Part shown: piece by piece, positions 9,098-17,105 of the stretch
Layout: each line of letters begins with the position of its first letter
Position numbering within the stretch: position 1 is the stretch's first letter
Assembly: GCA_963611355.1 (NCBI GenBank)
Contig: CAVDRM010000005.1
Location: 20,748-84,747 of the forward strand
From: CAVDRM01 sp963611355
GTDB lineage: Bacteria > Bacillota > Clostridia > Christensenellales > Aristaeellaceae
Reading direction: 5' to 3'
DNA length: 64,000 nucleotides
Position numbers and translations under genes: made by a program
Notes under the pieces: model-generated
What the model was told of the DNA's origin: nothing
What the model saw: the letters and a program-made list of their open reading frames with translations, nothing else
Databases searched by the model: none

Positions 9098-9592
9098 TTA
9101 GAAGCCAAGCAGACTTTCGATGATTCCGCGGGGAAGCATCTGAGAAAGCAGGATACGGAAGGCAACGAACACGAGCATGGTGAACACCACGGACACGATG
9201 CCAAACAGCAGATAATTTCGCTTGGCCTTGGGAGCTAGCACGATCATCTGAAGGAACAGATAGATCATCGTGGACAGGCAGAAGCCCAAGTTCGGCAGCA
9301 GAACTGTGTAGAGAATGATGACTGCGAATGTAAGCAGCACGGCAGAAATGTCATTTTTATCAGTCTGGGCTGTTTCCTTATGCTCCTTCATTTTTTTGAT
9401 GCCGTTGATGATGCACAGGACAGAAAGAAAAGCGAGCAGTACGCCGAGAATGATGGGCACGATTTGAGCGTTTCCATAAGAAGGTGTTAGCTTGGGACGG
9501 GTTTTGATCTGGTTGGCAAAGTACAGGTAGACACCGCTGAGCACCAGCGTGAAACAGCCCAGAATCAGATCCCTGCATTTTTTGAATGACAT
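9098..9592 (-). CDS. tctB: Tripartite tricarboxylate transporter small permease TctB
   Basis: Small membrane subunit of the same TTT importer. The 164 residues contain four hydrophobic segments (LILGCFTLVLSGVYLYFA, IVPIILGVLLAFLSVLCII, VLLTFAVIILYTVLLP, and a last segment near FTMLVFVAFRILL), the usual plan for TctB. It is the first gene of the minus-strand operon. Its ATG is preceded by GGAGGAG, and the sigma-54 promoter at 9636-9651 lies about 45 nt upstream. Confidence 0.92.
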   Translation of the reverse strand: MSFKKCRDLILGCFTLVLSGVYLYFANQIKTRPKLTPSYGNAQIVPIILGVLLAFLSVLCIINGIKKMKEHKETAQTDKNDISAVLLTFAVIILYTVLLPNLGFCLSTMIYLFLQMIVLAPKAKRNYLLFGIVSVVFTMLVFVAFRILLSQMLPRGIIESLLGF

Positions 9593-9635
9593 ATGACTAC
9601 TCCTCCATTACTTGAATGTCTTCAAAAATATATTA

Positions 9636-9651
9636 TGCAAAACCCGTGCCA
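9636..9651 (-). promoter_or_regulatory. Sigma-54 (-24/-12) promoter of the tctB operon
   Basis: On the minus strand the sequence is TGGCAC, five bases, TTGCA. This matches the sigma-54 consensus exactly, including the GG and GC dinucleotides and their spacing. It drives tctBA-rpoN and the hexarate genes. Confidence 0.88.
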
Positions 9652-9768
9652 AATTGTCGAGAAAAATAGTTAAAATTTAAGAAAAATTATTTTTTGGATT
9701 CTTTCATTATTTATTATGGAATTTAAGCTATGTTTTTGATTATGTTAAGCGTATTGCTTTTCGAAATC

Positions 9769-9826
9769 GTTTCATAGGTTTCAAAACGGGATTATCTGAA
9801 ACGCTTTTGAAGTTTCAATTTGAAAT
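9769..9826. promoter_or_regulatory. Candidate activator-binding cluster (GTTTCA/TGAAAC repeats)
   Basis: GTTTCA occurs at 9769-9774, 9778-9783 and 9812-9817, and its complement TGAAAC at 9797-9802. The last two form an inverted pair with 9 nt between. The cluster lies between two divergent sigma-54 promoters, where enhancer sites for a sigma-54 activator would be expected. Assignment to the activator at 12.6 kb is inferred. Confidence 0.5.
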
Positions 9827-9929
9827 ACAAGTAAGATTTAGAATTTTCGGTACCATATTTGATAAAAAATATGATGTTAATGGAGCGTTAAAATCAGGTT
9901 TTTTAAAATTTAATTTTTTAAAGCAAATT

Positions 9930-9945
9930 TGGCACAGAATTCGCT
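9930..9945 (+). promoter_or_regulatory. Sigma-54 (-24/-12) promoter of tctC
   Basis: TGGCAC, five bases, TCGCT has the invariant GG and GC at the correct spacing. The expected transcription start is about 9956, some 27 nt before the ribosome binding site of tctC. Confidence 0.8.
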
Positions 9946-9998
9946 TGTTATTAGGCAAAGGCTTTCAAAGCCGAAAAATGATAGGAGGAAGACACCCT

Positions 9999-10949
9999 AT
10001 GAAGAAACTCTTTGCTGCTCTCTTGGTTCTGGCGCTGATAATGACCGGCGTCAGCGCGCTGGCGGAATGGCCGGAACGCACCATCGAATTCATCGTCCCC
10101 GCTAATCCCGGCGGCGACACCGATGCTAATGCCCGTGCGCTGGCAGCTGCTCTTACCGAAGAACTTGGCTGGAATGTCATCGTTTCCAATATGGCCGGCG
10201 GCTCCGGTGCCGTTTCTTTTGATGATGTGCTGAACAATCCTGATGACGGCTATCGCTTCGTGTTCTATCACAGCGGCGGAGACATCGCTGAACTGATGGG
10301 ATTGTATGACTTCAGCGTTCTGGAGGATTTCAAACTGGCCGGTCTTCCCTTCATGGATTATTCCAGTTGCTTCCTGATCAATTCCGAGAATGAGAAGTTC
10401 AACGACCTCTCCTCCATGATCACCTACATGAAGGAGCATCCCGGCGAAGTCACTTTCGCAACCGAAACCGGCAACTTGACACACCTGCACGTTCTCGCTT
10501 TCCAGGCAGCGACCGGTGTTGAATTCAGCATCGTTGATGCCGGCACTGCTGCTCAGAAAATTACTGAGCTGCTGGGCAAGCGCCTTGACGTTATCGATAC
10601 GCAGGCCGGTCTCGTTCGTGACTATCTGGAAACCAACCAGTTCATCTGCCTGGGCATCATGGCTGATGAGCATCTGTCCGGCCGTCCTGAACTGCTGACC
10701 ATGAAGGAACAGGGCGTTGACGTTGTGTTCCCGAAGCATTTCTATCTGGCTGCCCCCAACTCTGTTGATGACAGTGTGATTAATGCCATGAACGAAGCGC
10801 TGAACAAGGTTATGACCAATGAGACCCTGCTCAACTATGCGAACAATGCGCTGGTTCAGGTCACCAACAAGACCCCCGAAGAGACCGAAGCGTATGTAAA
10901 GGAACAGACTGAAATCTACGCCGAATACCTGAAGGACTATATCGACTGA
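9999..10949 (+). CDS. tctC: Tripartite tricarboxylate transporter solute-binding protein TctC
   Basis: Extracytoplasmic receptor of the TTT (Bug/TctC) family that delivers a carboxylate to TctAB. I chose the ATG at 9999, 10 nt after AGGAGG, over the longer frame from 9807, because it gives a clean signal peptide (MKKLFAALLVLALIMTGVSALA) and places the start downstream of the sigma-54 promoter. The mature 294-residue protein begins EWPERTIEFIVPANPGGDTD, a typical Bug start. No lipobox cysteine is present, so it would be released or held by its signal segment. It is divergent from tctBA. Confidence 0.93.
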   Translation: MKKLFAALLVLALIMTGVSALAEWPERTIEFIVPANPGGDTDANARALAAALTEELGWNVIVSNMAGGSGAVSFDDVLNNPDDGYRFVFYHSGGDIAELMGLYDFSVLEDFKLAGLPFMDYSSCFLINSENEKFNDLSSMITYMKEHPGEVTFATETGNLTHLHVLAFQAATGVEFSIVDAGTAAQKITELLGKRLDVIDTQAGLVRDYLETNQFICLGIMADEHLSGRPELLTMKEQGVDVVFPKHFYLAAPNSVDDSVINAMNEALNKVMTNETLLNYANNALVQVTNKTPEETEAYVKEQTEIYAEYLKDYID

Positions 10950-10972
10950 TTTTATCTCCTTCATTTCGCAGT

Positions 10973-11024
10973 GCACTGTCTGTTGACGAAAACGCCTCCG
11001 TTAGGCAGATAGTGCATTTTTTTG
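10973..11024 (+). terminator. Intrinsic terminator after tctC
   Basis: GCACTGTCTG and CAGATAGTGC form a 10-bp stem with one G-U pair, followed by ATTTTTTT. It probably separates tctC from the next gene, with possible readthrough. Confidence 0.8.
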
Positions 11025-11039
11025 ACCTTTTTTGAAGTG

Positions 11040-11053
11040 TTTTCAATTGAAAA
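11040..11053. promoter_or_regulatory. Palindromic operator candidate TTTTCAATTGAAAA
   Basis: A perfect 14-nt palindrome about 35 nt upstream of the exported dehydratase-like gene. The surrounding TTTTGAAGTG resembles the TTTTGAAGTTTCAATTTGAAAT stretch in the divergent tct region, so the two may bind the same regulator. This is weak evidence. Confidence 0.3.
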
Positions 11054-11087
11054 TACGAACATTTTTCAAGAAGAGGAGAAAAACGTA

Positions 11088-12347
11088 ATGAAAAAGTTGA
11101 CAGCTCTGGTGCTCACTCTGCTGATGCTCATCACGGGTCTTACCGCTTTCGCAACGGAAGCGACTGAAGAAGCCAAGCCCTCCCAAAAAGAAGCCTTCAG
11201 CGCTGATTGGGATCTGATCGATGATGATAACCTCGTTGATTCTGCTGCCCTGTCTGAGAAGAGAGCCACACTCTCCCACAGCATCGTTTCCGCTATCCCG
11301 CTCAATACGTCCAAGACCAGCCCCGTGGCCTACCCCAAGCTGGTTGCCACCAGTGTCAGCTCCGGCACCACGGATGACCAGCTTCGCATGTACAAGCAGA
11401 TGGGCATCAATCATGTTGAACTGTCCATCGCTGATGATGAGCTGACTTATGAAGCGCTTGCTCCGATCGTGCAGCGTCTGCGCAACTTTGAAGAAGGCGG
11501 CTTCGACATCCTGCTGGCCTCCAACTACAAGTTCCAGAAGGACACCGCCATTCACCTTGCATATGACAACCGAGATGAGGAAATTGAACGCTTTAAGGAT
11601 TATCTGAAGCTGCTGGCCTCTGCTGGCATCGACACCTGCGCCATTGCTTGGCAGCCCTTCGGCATCTCCCGCTCTGACACCACACCCAAGTCCATCCACG
11701 GTGCGAACGCCGGTGCTTCCGACATGGAAGAAATCCTGAACTTCCCGGTAAAGGGCGACCGCATCTACACCCGAGAAGAAATGTGGGAAACCTTCGAGTA
11801 TTTCCTGAATGCCGTACTCCCCACCTGTGAAGAGACCGGCGTGCGCATGGCTCTGCATCCCAATGACCCGCCCGTTCCCTATCTGGAGGGTGTTGGCAGC
11901 TTAATCATCACCGCTGATGACTATCGCCGTGCCTTTGCATTGGCTAATGACAGCCCATACCTCGGCATGAAGCTCTGTACCGGCTGCTGGCTGGAGGGCG
12001 GTATTTTATTCACCGATGATATGCTGGGCGACATCGACGAATTTGTCCGCGGCGGCAAGGTGTTTGAAGTGCATTTCCGCAATGTTTCCGCTCCCCTCGA
12101 TTCCGACTACTCCGGCTATTTTGAGGAAACGCTCGCTCAGGACGGTTATGCTGATATGTACGAAATCATGAAGCAGCTCGTCCGCAGCGGATACAACGGC
12201 GCCATCTTCTGCGACCACTCCCACAGGAGCGTCAACAGCGCAGAATTGGGCTCCAAGACCAACATGGCTACCAGCAACGCCTTCATTCAGGGTCTGATTT
12301 ATGCAGCTCGCAACGAAGTCGGCAAGGAATTGATGGGTCTCAAGTGA
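11088..12347 (+). CDS. Exported mannonate dehydratase-like TIM-barrel protein
   Basis: A 419-residue protein that starts with a signal peptide (MKKLTALVLTLLMLITGLTAFA) and continues as a xylose-isomerase-like TIM barrel. The barrel resembles mannonate dehydratase UxuA: HPNDPP (H257), MKLCTGCW (C297), HFRN (H329) and CDHSH (D376/H377) fit the His-Cys-His-Asp metal and catalytic set of UxuA. UxuA is normally a cytoplasmic enzyme of hexuronate breakdown, so an exported form is odd. The ATG at 11088 follows AGAGGAG, and the longer frame from 11022 would bury the signal peptide. Next to tctC it may act on, or bind, a sugar acid outside the membrane. Sugar phosphate isomerase/epimerase is the cautious name. 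Confidence 0.8.
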   Translation: MKKLTALVLTLLMLITGLTAFATEATEEAKPSQKEAFSADWDLIDDDNLVDSAALSEKRATLSHSIVSAIPLNTSKTSPVAYPKLVATSVSSGTTDDQLRMYKQMGINHVELSIADDELTYEALAPIVQRLRNFEEGGFDILLASNYKFQKDTAIHLAYDNRDEEIERFKDYLKLLASAGIDTCAIAWQPFGISRSDTTPKSIHGANAGASDMEEILNFPVKGDRIYTREEMWETFEYFLNAVLPTCEETGVRMALHPNDPPVPYLEGVGSLIITADDYRRAFALANDSPYLGMKLCTGCWLEGGILFTDDMLGDIDEFVRGGKVFEVHFRNVSAPLDSDYSGYFEETLAQDGYADMYEIMKQLVRSGYNGAIFCDHSHRSVNSAELGSKTNMATSNAFIQGLIYAARNEVGKELMGLK

Positions 12348-12366
12348 TTTTTCGCTTCAAAGGATA

Positions 12367-12390
12367 TACGGCAGGGCATGCCCTGCCGTA
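12367..12390. repeat. Perfect 24-nt palindrome
   Basis: TACGGCAGGGCA followed directly by its reverse complement. No T-run follows. It could be an mRNA 3'-end hairpin or a protein-binding site after the exported dehydratase-like gene. Confidence 0.6.
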
Positions 12391-12458
12391 CTCCTCAAGA
12401 GATGCCAACGTTTATGCAAAGAGCTGTAAGCCAATTGCATGAACGGACGAAAGTTAAG

Positions 12459-12494
12459 ATGCCGCGCCGGTCACAAGTCGGACGCGGCATTTTA
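12459..12494 (+). terminator. Probable terminator upstream of the sigma-54 activator gene
   Basis: ATGCCGCG and CGCGGCAT form an 8-bp stem that can extend through CCG/CGG, followed by TTTTA. The region 12348-12643 otherwise holds the 24-nt palindrome and the promoter of the next gene. Confidence 0.6.
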
Positions 12495-12591
12495 TGACAG
12501 GCATTTGTTAATTATTCATTAAAAAACCATTGCAGCATCATAAACATTAAGAAGCTGTCTGCTCTGCATGTCAAGAATGTTTAGTCTTGTC

Positions 12592-12621
12592 TTGAAATAT
12601 ACCCGAAAATTTTGTTATAAT
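12592..12621 (+). promoter_or_regulatory. Sigma-A promoter of the sigma-54 activator gene
   Basis: TTGAAA, 18 nt, TATAAT, with the start codon 23 nt after the -10. The activator is therefore probably made independently of sigma-54. Confidence 0.7.
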
Positions 12622-12643
12622 GGGGCTGAAAAATGAGGTGTCG

Positions 12644-14566
12644 ATGATGGTGAATATTGCATTTGTTATGCCTGACCCCGCGATGGAAGCCGTGGTACAT
12701 GAAGCATGGGCGCTCCATGAGAAAATTTTCGGGAAGAGTGATGACCTCAGCTATACCGTGGATTGCGAGATTCAGCCGGATATTATTGTATCGCGGCACT
12801 ATAACGCAGATGTCATCGTCAGCCGCGGCGGTACGGCTGCCAGCTTGAAGGAACGAAATTATCTTGTACCGGTGGTAGAAATTCCCGTCACCAGCAGTGA
12901 TATTACCGCCTCTGTCTGCAAGGTTTTTGCCCGGTACGGAGAGCAGCCTTTAGGTGTGGTGGGTACGGTGAATACCATCCGCGGCGTTCACTTTATGGAG
13001 CAGAAATTTTCTGCGCCCGTCCGTGCCTACACAACGATGAGCATCAACGAACGCGACCTTATGGACGGCTTGGAACGTGCCGTGAAGGATGGCTGTAAGC
13101 TGATAATGACCGGACATAACACCTGCCGCTTCTGTGAGGAACATCATATTCCGACAGGGCTGATTTACTCATCTGTTGAGTCAGTGTTTCTGGCCATCAC
13201 GGAGGCGAAGCGCTGTGCGAACGTATCTCACATTGAGCAGGAAAACAGCATCATTTTTCGCAGCATCATCAGCAATGTGTTTGAGGGCATTATCGCCGTT
13301 GACAAGAACAATCTGATTCGCACTTTTAACCCTGCTGCTGCCGAGCTGCTCGGACGTAAAGCGGAGGATTGTCTTGGACAACCGGTCAGCATGGCACTGC
13401 CGGAAGGAAGAATGAGCGCTATTCTGCGCGGCAATGAGTCCTATACCAATGAGATTGTGCGCGTCAATGGGAATAATTTTGTGCTGAACTCCGCCCCAAT
13501 GAATCATGACGGACAGTATTTGGGAACATTCGTCACCTTTCAGGCGGCGCACACCATCACCAATGCCGAAAATCGTCTGCGTGACAGGCTGAGAGCCAGC
13601 GGTCATCTGGCCAAGTATCATTTTGACGACATTTTGGGAACAAGTCCGGCCATCCGGCTGGCCATCCATCAGGCGCAGCGTTTTGCACGGGTGGACAGCA
13701 ACATTCTTTTGCAAGGCGAAACAGGAACTGGCAAGGAACTGTTTGCACAATCTATTCACAACGAAAGTGAGCGTGCCAATGCACCCTTTGTGGCAGTCAA
13801 CTGTGCCGCCATTCCTGAAAATCTGATGGAAAGTGAGCTGTTCGGCTATGAGCCGGGTGCTTTCACGGGCGCAAGCAAGGCAGGCAAGCCCGGCCTGTTT
13901 GAAATGGCGCACGAGGGAACAATTTTTCTGGATGAGGTCAGTGAAATCCCGCTGACGCTGCAGAGCCGCCTGCTGCGCGTCATTCAGGAGCGTGAGGTGC
14001 GGCGCATCGGCGCGAATCGCGTCATTCCAATCAACGTTCGCATCATCTGCGCCACGAACCGCGATTTGAAGGCCATGATTCAGCAGGGAAAATTCCGCGA
14101 AGACCTGTATTACAGGCTCAAAGTGCTGTCTGTACAGCTCCCACCTCTGCGCGACCGTGAGGGAGATGTGGCGCTGATTATGCAGCATTATCTGACCTAT
14201 TATGCGCATAAATTCGGCAAGGCGGAGATCCGTTTAAGCCTGTCTGCCGCCGTTTTTGCCGCAAAATATGCATGGCCGGGTAATGTGCGCGAAATCAGAA
14301 ATGTCAGCGAGCAGCTTGTGGTTTTGAGCGAGGCCGATGAAATTTCCGTCAAGGATGTTGAGGCGGTTTTGCCCGCTGCCCAGCGTTCAGCAGCGCCGCA
14401 GTTTGCATCGTCGTCTTCCGAAGATGAACCTAACTTAAAAAAACTGGAGCGCCGTCAAATCGAAGAGGTGCTGGCAAAAACAAAAAGCAAAAAGGAAGCT
14501 GCCGAGCTGCTGGGTCTCAGCAAGACGACGCTTTGGCGCAAATGCAGAGAAATGGGGCTTAAATAG
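12644..14566 (+). CDS. Sigma-54-dependent transcriptional activator (PrpR_N-PAS-AAA+-Fis)
   Basis: Enhancer-binding protein that remodels sigma-54 RNA polymerase using ATP. From the ATG at 12644 (GAGGTG six bases upstream) it has 640 residues. The order is a PrpR-like N-terminal sensor (about 10-185), which in PrpR binds an acyl effector; a PAS domain (about 200-300); an AAA+ domain with Walker A GETGTGKE (358-365), the sigma-54-contacting GAFTGA loop (405-410), Walker B TIFLDE and the arginine-bearing REDLYYRL; and a C-terminal Fis-type helix-turn-helix (KKEAAELLGLSKTTLWRKCREMG). Lying beside rpoN, two sigma-54 promoters and the hexarate genes, it is almost certainly the local regulator. The effector is unknown. 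Confidence 0.93.
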   Translation: MMVNIAFVMPDPAMEAVVHEAWALHEKIFGKSDDLSYTVDCEIQPDIIVSRHYNADVIVSRGGTAASLKERNYLVPVVEIPVTSSDITASVCKVFARYGEQPLGVVGTVNTIRGVHFMEQKFSAPVRAYTTMSINERDLMDGLERAVKDGCKLIMTGHNTCRFCEEHHIPTGLIYSSVESVFLAITEAKRCANVSHIEQENSIIFRSIISNVFEGIIAVDKNNLIRTFNPAAAELLGRKAEDCLGQPVSMALPEGRMSAILRGNESYTNEIVRVNGNNFVLNSAPMNHDGQYLGTFVTFQAAHTITNAENRLRDRLRASGHLAKYHFDDILGTSPAIRLAIHQAQRFARVDSNILLQGETGTGKELFAQSIHNESERANAPFVAVNCAAIPENLMESELFGYEPGAFTGASKAGKPGLFEMAHEGTIFLDEVSEIPLTLQSRLLRVIQEREVRRIGANRVIPINVRIICATNRDLKAMIQQGKFREDLYYRLKVLSVQLPPLRDREGDVALIMQHYLTYYAHKFGKAEIRLSLSAAVFAAKYAWPGNVREIRNVSEQLVVLSEADEISVKDVEAVLPAAQRSAAPQFASSSSEDEPNLKKLERRQIEEVLAKTKSKKEAAELLGLSKTTLWRKCREMGLK

Positions 14567-14603
14567 TGTCTCCACCATATAATTTAAGATATGCTGGGTT
14601 TCT

Positions 14604-15506
14604 TTATTTTCTTGCCCTTGCTTCCCAATATTTTTTACAAAGCGCCAGATAATATTTTTCGGGTCGTCCTAAATAACCGTCCCGACGGCTGCACAATGTA
14701 ATCTGCCACGTGGGTCGCTGCGGCAGCTGAAAATAAGTCACCTTATTATCGGGAATCGCATATACGGCAGGCAAAAGGGCACAACCCATGCCAAGCGCCA
14801 CCATGCGATATTTGCTCTGGCAGCTTGCTGTGGAAAACAGTACTCGCGGCTCAAAGCCAGCCTGTCGGAACAGCTCTTTCTCAAGGCTGAACATTGTGGA
14901 ACGCTGATAAATGCGCACAAAGGGCTGATCCGCAAACAATGACAGATCAATTTCTTCATCGGCGTTTTTTCCCTGTGCCAGAGGATGATCGGACGGAACG
15001 GCAAGCAAAATTTCTTCCTCAGCCATAAGGTGATAGATGTTTTCGTCCCGCTGCTTTTCTATAAGCGTTGCCAGTCCCAAATCAATTTGCCCGTTCGTAA
15101 TCAGACGCTGCATTTCCGAAACTGCGCATTCCTGCGGCTCTATCTGCACATCCGGAAAGACCCGATGAAACTCCGGATAAACCGCCGTGAACATCTCAAT
15201 GCCGCGTTCAGGGATCAGACCGACAGCAAAATGATGGCGAGCCTTTTCCGCGAAGTCTGCAATCCGGCGATAGGTGTCACGTTTCAACAGCAGCATCTGT
15301 CTGGCCGAAGCCAGATACGTTTCTCCCGCTTCAGTGGGCTGCCAGTTGTTTCGGATGCGGACAAACAGCGGCGTACCAAGCTCTTCTTCTAACTTTTGAA
15401 GCTGCTGGTTCAGCGCGCTTTGTGTAATAAAACGTTTTTCCGCTGCCTTGGTAATGCTTTTTTCATCGGCAATACATACAATATTTTTCAGCAAGTGCAG
15501 ATCCAT
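14604..15506 (-). CDS. LysR-family transcriptional regulator
   Basis: A 300-residue LysR regulator. The N-terminal winged helix-turn-helix (MDLHLLKNIVCIADEKSITKAA, then ALNQQLQKLEEELGTPLF) is followed by a substrate-binding domain (residues about 90-300; PSDHPLA, GMGCALLPA). The start at 15506 has GGAGG upstream; the open frame reaching 15647 lacks a site and covers the promoter region. It is divergent from the GlpA-like oxidoreductase gene, the usual layout for a LysR protein and its target. A TTAGC-ATA-GCTAA palindrome lies directly upstream. The ligand cannot be read from the sequence. Confidence 0.92.
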   Translation of the reverse strand: MDLHLLKNIVCIADEKSITKAAEKRFITQSALNQQLQKLEEELGTPLFVRIRNNWQPTEAGETYLASARQMLLLKRDTYRRIADFAEKARHHFAVGLIPERGIEMFTAVYPEFHRVFPDVQIEPQECAVSEMQRLITNGQIDLGLATLIEKQRDENIYHLMAEEEILLAVPSDHPLAQGKNADEEIDLSLFADQPFVRIYQRSTMFSLEKELFRQAGFEPRVLFSTASCQSKYRMVALGMGCALLPAVYAIPDNKVTYFQLPQRPTWQITLCSRRDGYLGRPEKYYLALCKKYWEARARK

Positions 15507-15521
15507 GCGTTTTCCTCCAAT

Positions 15522-15536
15522 ATTAGCATAGCTAAC
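15522..15536. promoter_or_regulatory. LysR-type operator candidate
   Basis: ATTAGCATAGCTAAC is a near-perfect palindrome of the T-N11-A form, placed just upstream of the LysR gene and before the divergent promoter. Confidence 0.55.
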
Positions 15537-15557
15537 ATATCTGTTATTTATGCGAAA

Positions 15558-15586
15558 TTGACAATCGTTTCGTTCATTTCTATAAT
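15558..15586 (+). promoter_or_regulatory. Consensus sigma-A promoter of the oxidoreductase module
   Basis: TTGACA, 17 nt, TATAAT: a full consensus match, 53 nt before the start codon at 15639. Confidence 0.88.
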
Positions 15587-15638
15587 AAAATAAACCACAC
15601 AAAAATGCAACCCTGATTTTTTGAAAGGAGACAACCTT

Positions 15639-17105
15639 ATGCAGCATTATGACATCATCATCATCGGCGGCGGCGTAGTCGGAAGTGCGATTGCACGCGA
15701 ATTAACCCGCTATCAGCTGTCCGTTGCCGTGCTGGAAAAGGAGTCGGACGTGTGTACACATACCAGCGGACGAAATACCGGCATGCTGCATGCCGGCTTC
15801 CTCTATCAGCCGGGCTCATTAAAGGCGCAATGCGCTGTCGAAGGAAATGCCGAATTTGATCGTGTTGCCAAGGAACTGGACGTGCCTTTCAAGCGCACGG
15901 GCAAACTGATCATCGGTTTTACGGATGAACACAGGAAGCGTCTGGAGTATTTCATTGAGCGAGGGAAAACTAACGGTGTACCTGGCATGGAGCTGATTGA
16001 CAGGAAGCGAATGGACGAAATCGATCCCTCCGCAGGAGGGAATTTTGCCATTTACTGTCCCTCAAGCGGCATTCTGGATCCATTCCTGTATACAATTGCC
16101 TTGGCTGAAAATGCTGTTCATAATGGAGCGCATTACCACCTGTATACCGAAGTGAGAGGCAGCGAGGTGCTGAAGAACGGTCAGCATCTGCTGCACACCA
16201 CAAAAGGTAATTTTACCTGTCGCTGGGTCATCAACAGCGCAGGCTTAAACAGTGCAGAAATCAGTGCAATGCTCGGCATCCCCGGCTATGTTATTCAGCC
16301 TGTAAAGGGCGAATATTTCGTGCTTGACAAGAAAGCAGGAGCTTTTGCCAAAATTCCCGTTTATCCTGCGCCAACAGAGAAAAACACGTTTGATACGCAC
16401 GCTACCCCCACGGTGGACGGCAATTTGTTGGTGGGTCCCAATAGCTTTGTTGTTTCCGACGGTGAAGATTACAGCGTTTCTCAATCCGGCATGGACGGCT
16501 TGCAGGAAAGCGGCGCTCGCATGTTTAAACATATGAAGCGAGCGTATTATATCCGCACCTTTGCCGGAGCGCGCCCAAAGCGCATTGACCCTGACACAGG
16601 CGCTATTCAGGATTTCTTGATTGAATGCAGGGACGATGTGCCGGGAGTCATCAATCTTGTCGGCATAGAATCGCCGGGGCTTACCAGTGCACTCCCCATT
16701 GCCCGCCGTGTGGTCAAAATGCTAAGCCGACATGAAACCCTTGTGTCTAATCCCGCCTTTGATCCGATTCATCACGGCATTCGACGTTTTCATGATGCCG
16801 ACCGTGAGGAACAGCGTCGTTTGATTCAAGAAAACCCTGATTACGGCGAAATCATCTGCCGCTGTGAAACCATCACCCGTGCTGAAATTATTGCTGCCAT
16901 TCATAACCCGCTGGGCGTATGTACCATGAACGGCATTAAGGTGCGCACACGCGCCAGCATGGGACGCTGTCAGGGCGGCTATTGCGAAACAAGAATCACT
17001 GCACTGATTCGGGACGAACTTCACAAAAATATTACTGACGTGCATCTGACAAACGGATCATCCGCCATGTTTATCGGCGTTGTTAAAGGAGGCGAGCAGG
17101 CATGA
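15639..17105 (+). CDS. GlpA/LhgO-like FAD-dependent oxidoreductase with [2Fe-2S] BFD domain
   Basis: A 488-residue DAO-family flavoprotein with a C-terminal BFD-like [2Fe-2S] domain, the architecture of anaerobic glycerol-3-phosphate dehydrogenase subunit A. The dinucleotide motif IIIGGGVVGSAIAREL is at the start, and CRCETITRAEI plus GRCQGGYC (cluster cysteines) lie near the C-terminus. I start at the ATG at 15639, preceded by AAAGGAG; the track frame begins 18 nt earlier at a TTG inside that site. It overlaps the next gene by ATGA. The three-gene set recalls clostridial and Thermotoga GlpA-like operons. The substrate may be glycerol 3-phosphate or another 2-hydroxy acid, and the sequence alone does not decide. 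Confidence 0.88.
   Translation: MQHYDIIIIGGGVVGSAIARELTRYQLSVAVLEKESDVCTHTSGRNTGMLHAGFLYQPGSLKAQCAVEGNAEFDRVAKELDVPFKRTGKLIIGFTDEHRKRLEYFIERGKTNGVPGMELIDRKRMDEIDPSAGGNFAIYCPSSGILDPFLYTIALAENAVHNGAHYHLYTEVRGSEVLKNGQHLLHTTKGNFTCRWVINSAGLNSAEISAMLGIPGYVIQPVKGEYFVLDKKAGAFAKIPVYPAPTEKNTFDTHATPTVDGNLLVGPNSFVVSDGEDYSVSQSGMDGLQESGARMFKHMKRAYYIRTFAGARPKRIDPDTGAIQDFLIECRDDVPGVINLVGIESPGLTSALPIARRVVKMLSRHETLVSNPAFDPIHHGIRRFHDADREEQRRLIQENPDYGEIICRCETITRAEIIAAIHNPLGVCTMNGIKVRTRASMGRCQGGYCETRITALIRDELHKNITDVHLTNGSSAMFIGVVKGGEQA

Noticed and set aside
9951..10976. A 341-residue minus-strand open frame opposite tctC
   Set aside because: tctC has a signal peptide, family motifs and a promoter; the antisense frame has none of these.
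11002..11016. Possible sigma-54 promoter before the exported dehydratase-like gene (AGGCAG...GTGC)
   Set aside because: The GG and GC elements are two bases too close, and the sequence is the stem of the tctC terminator.
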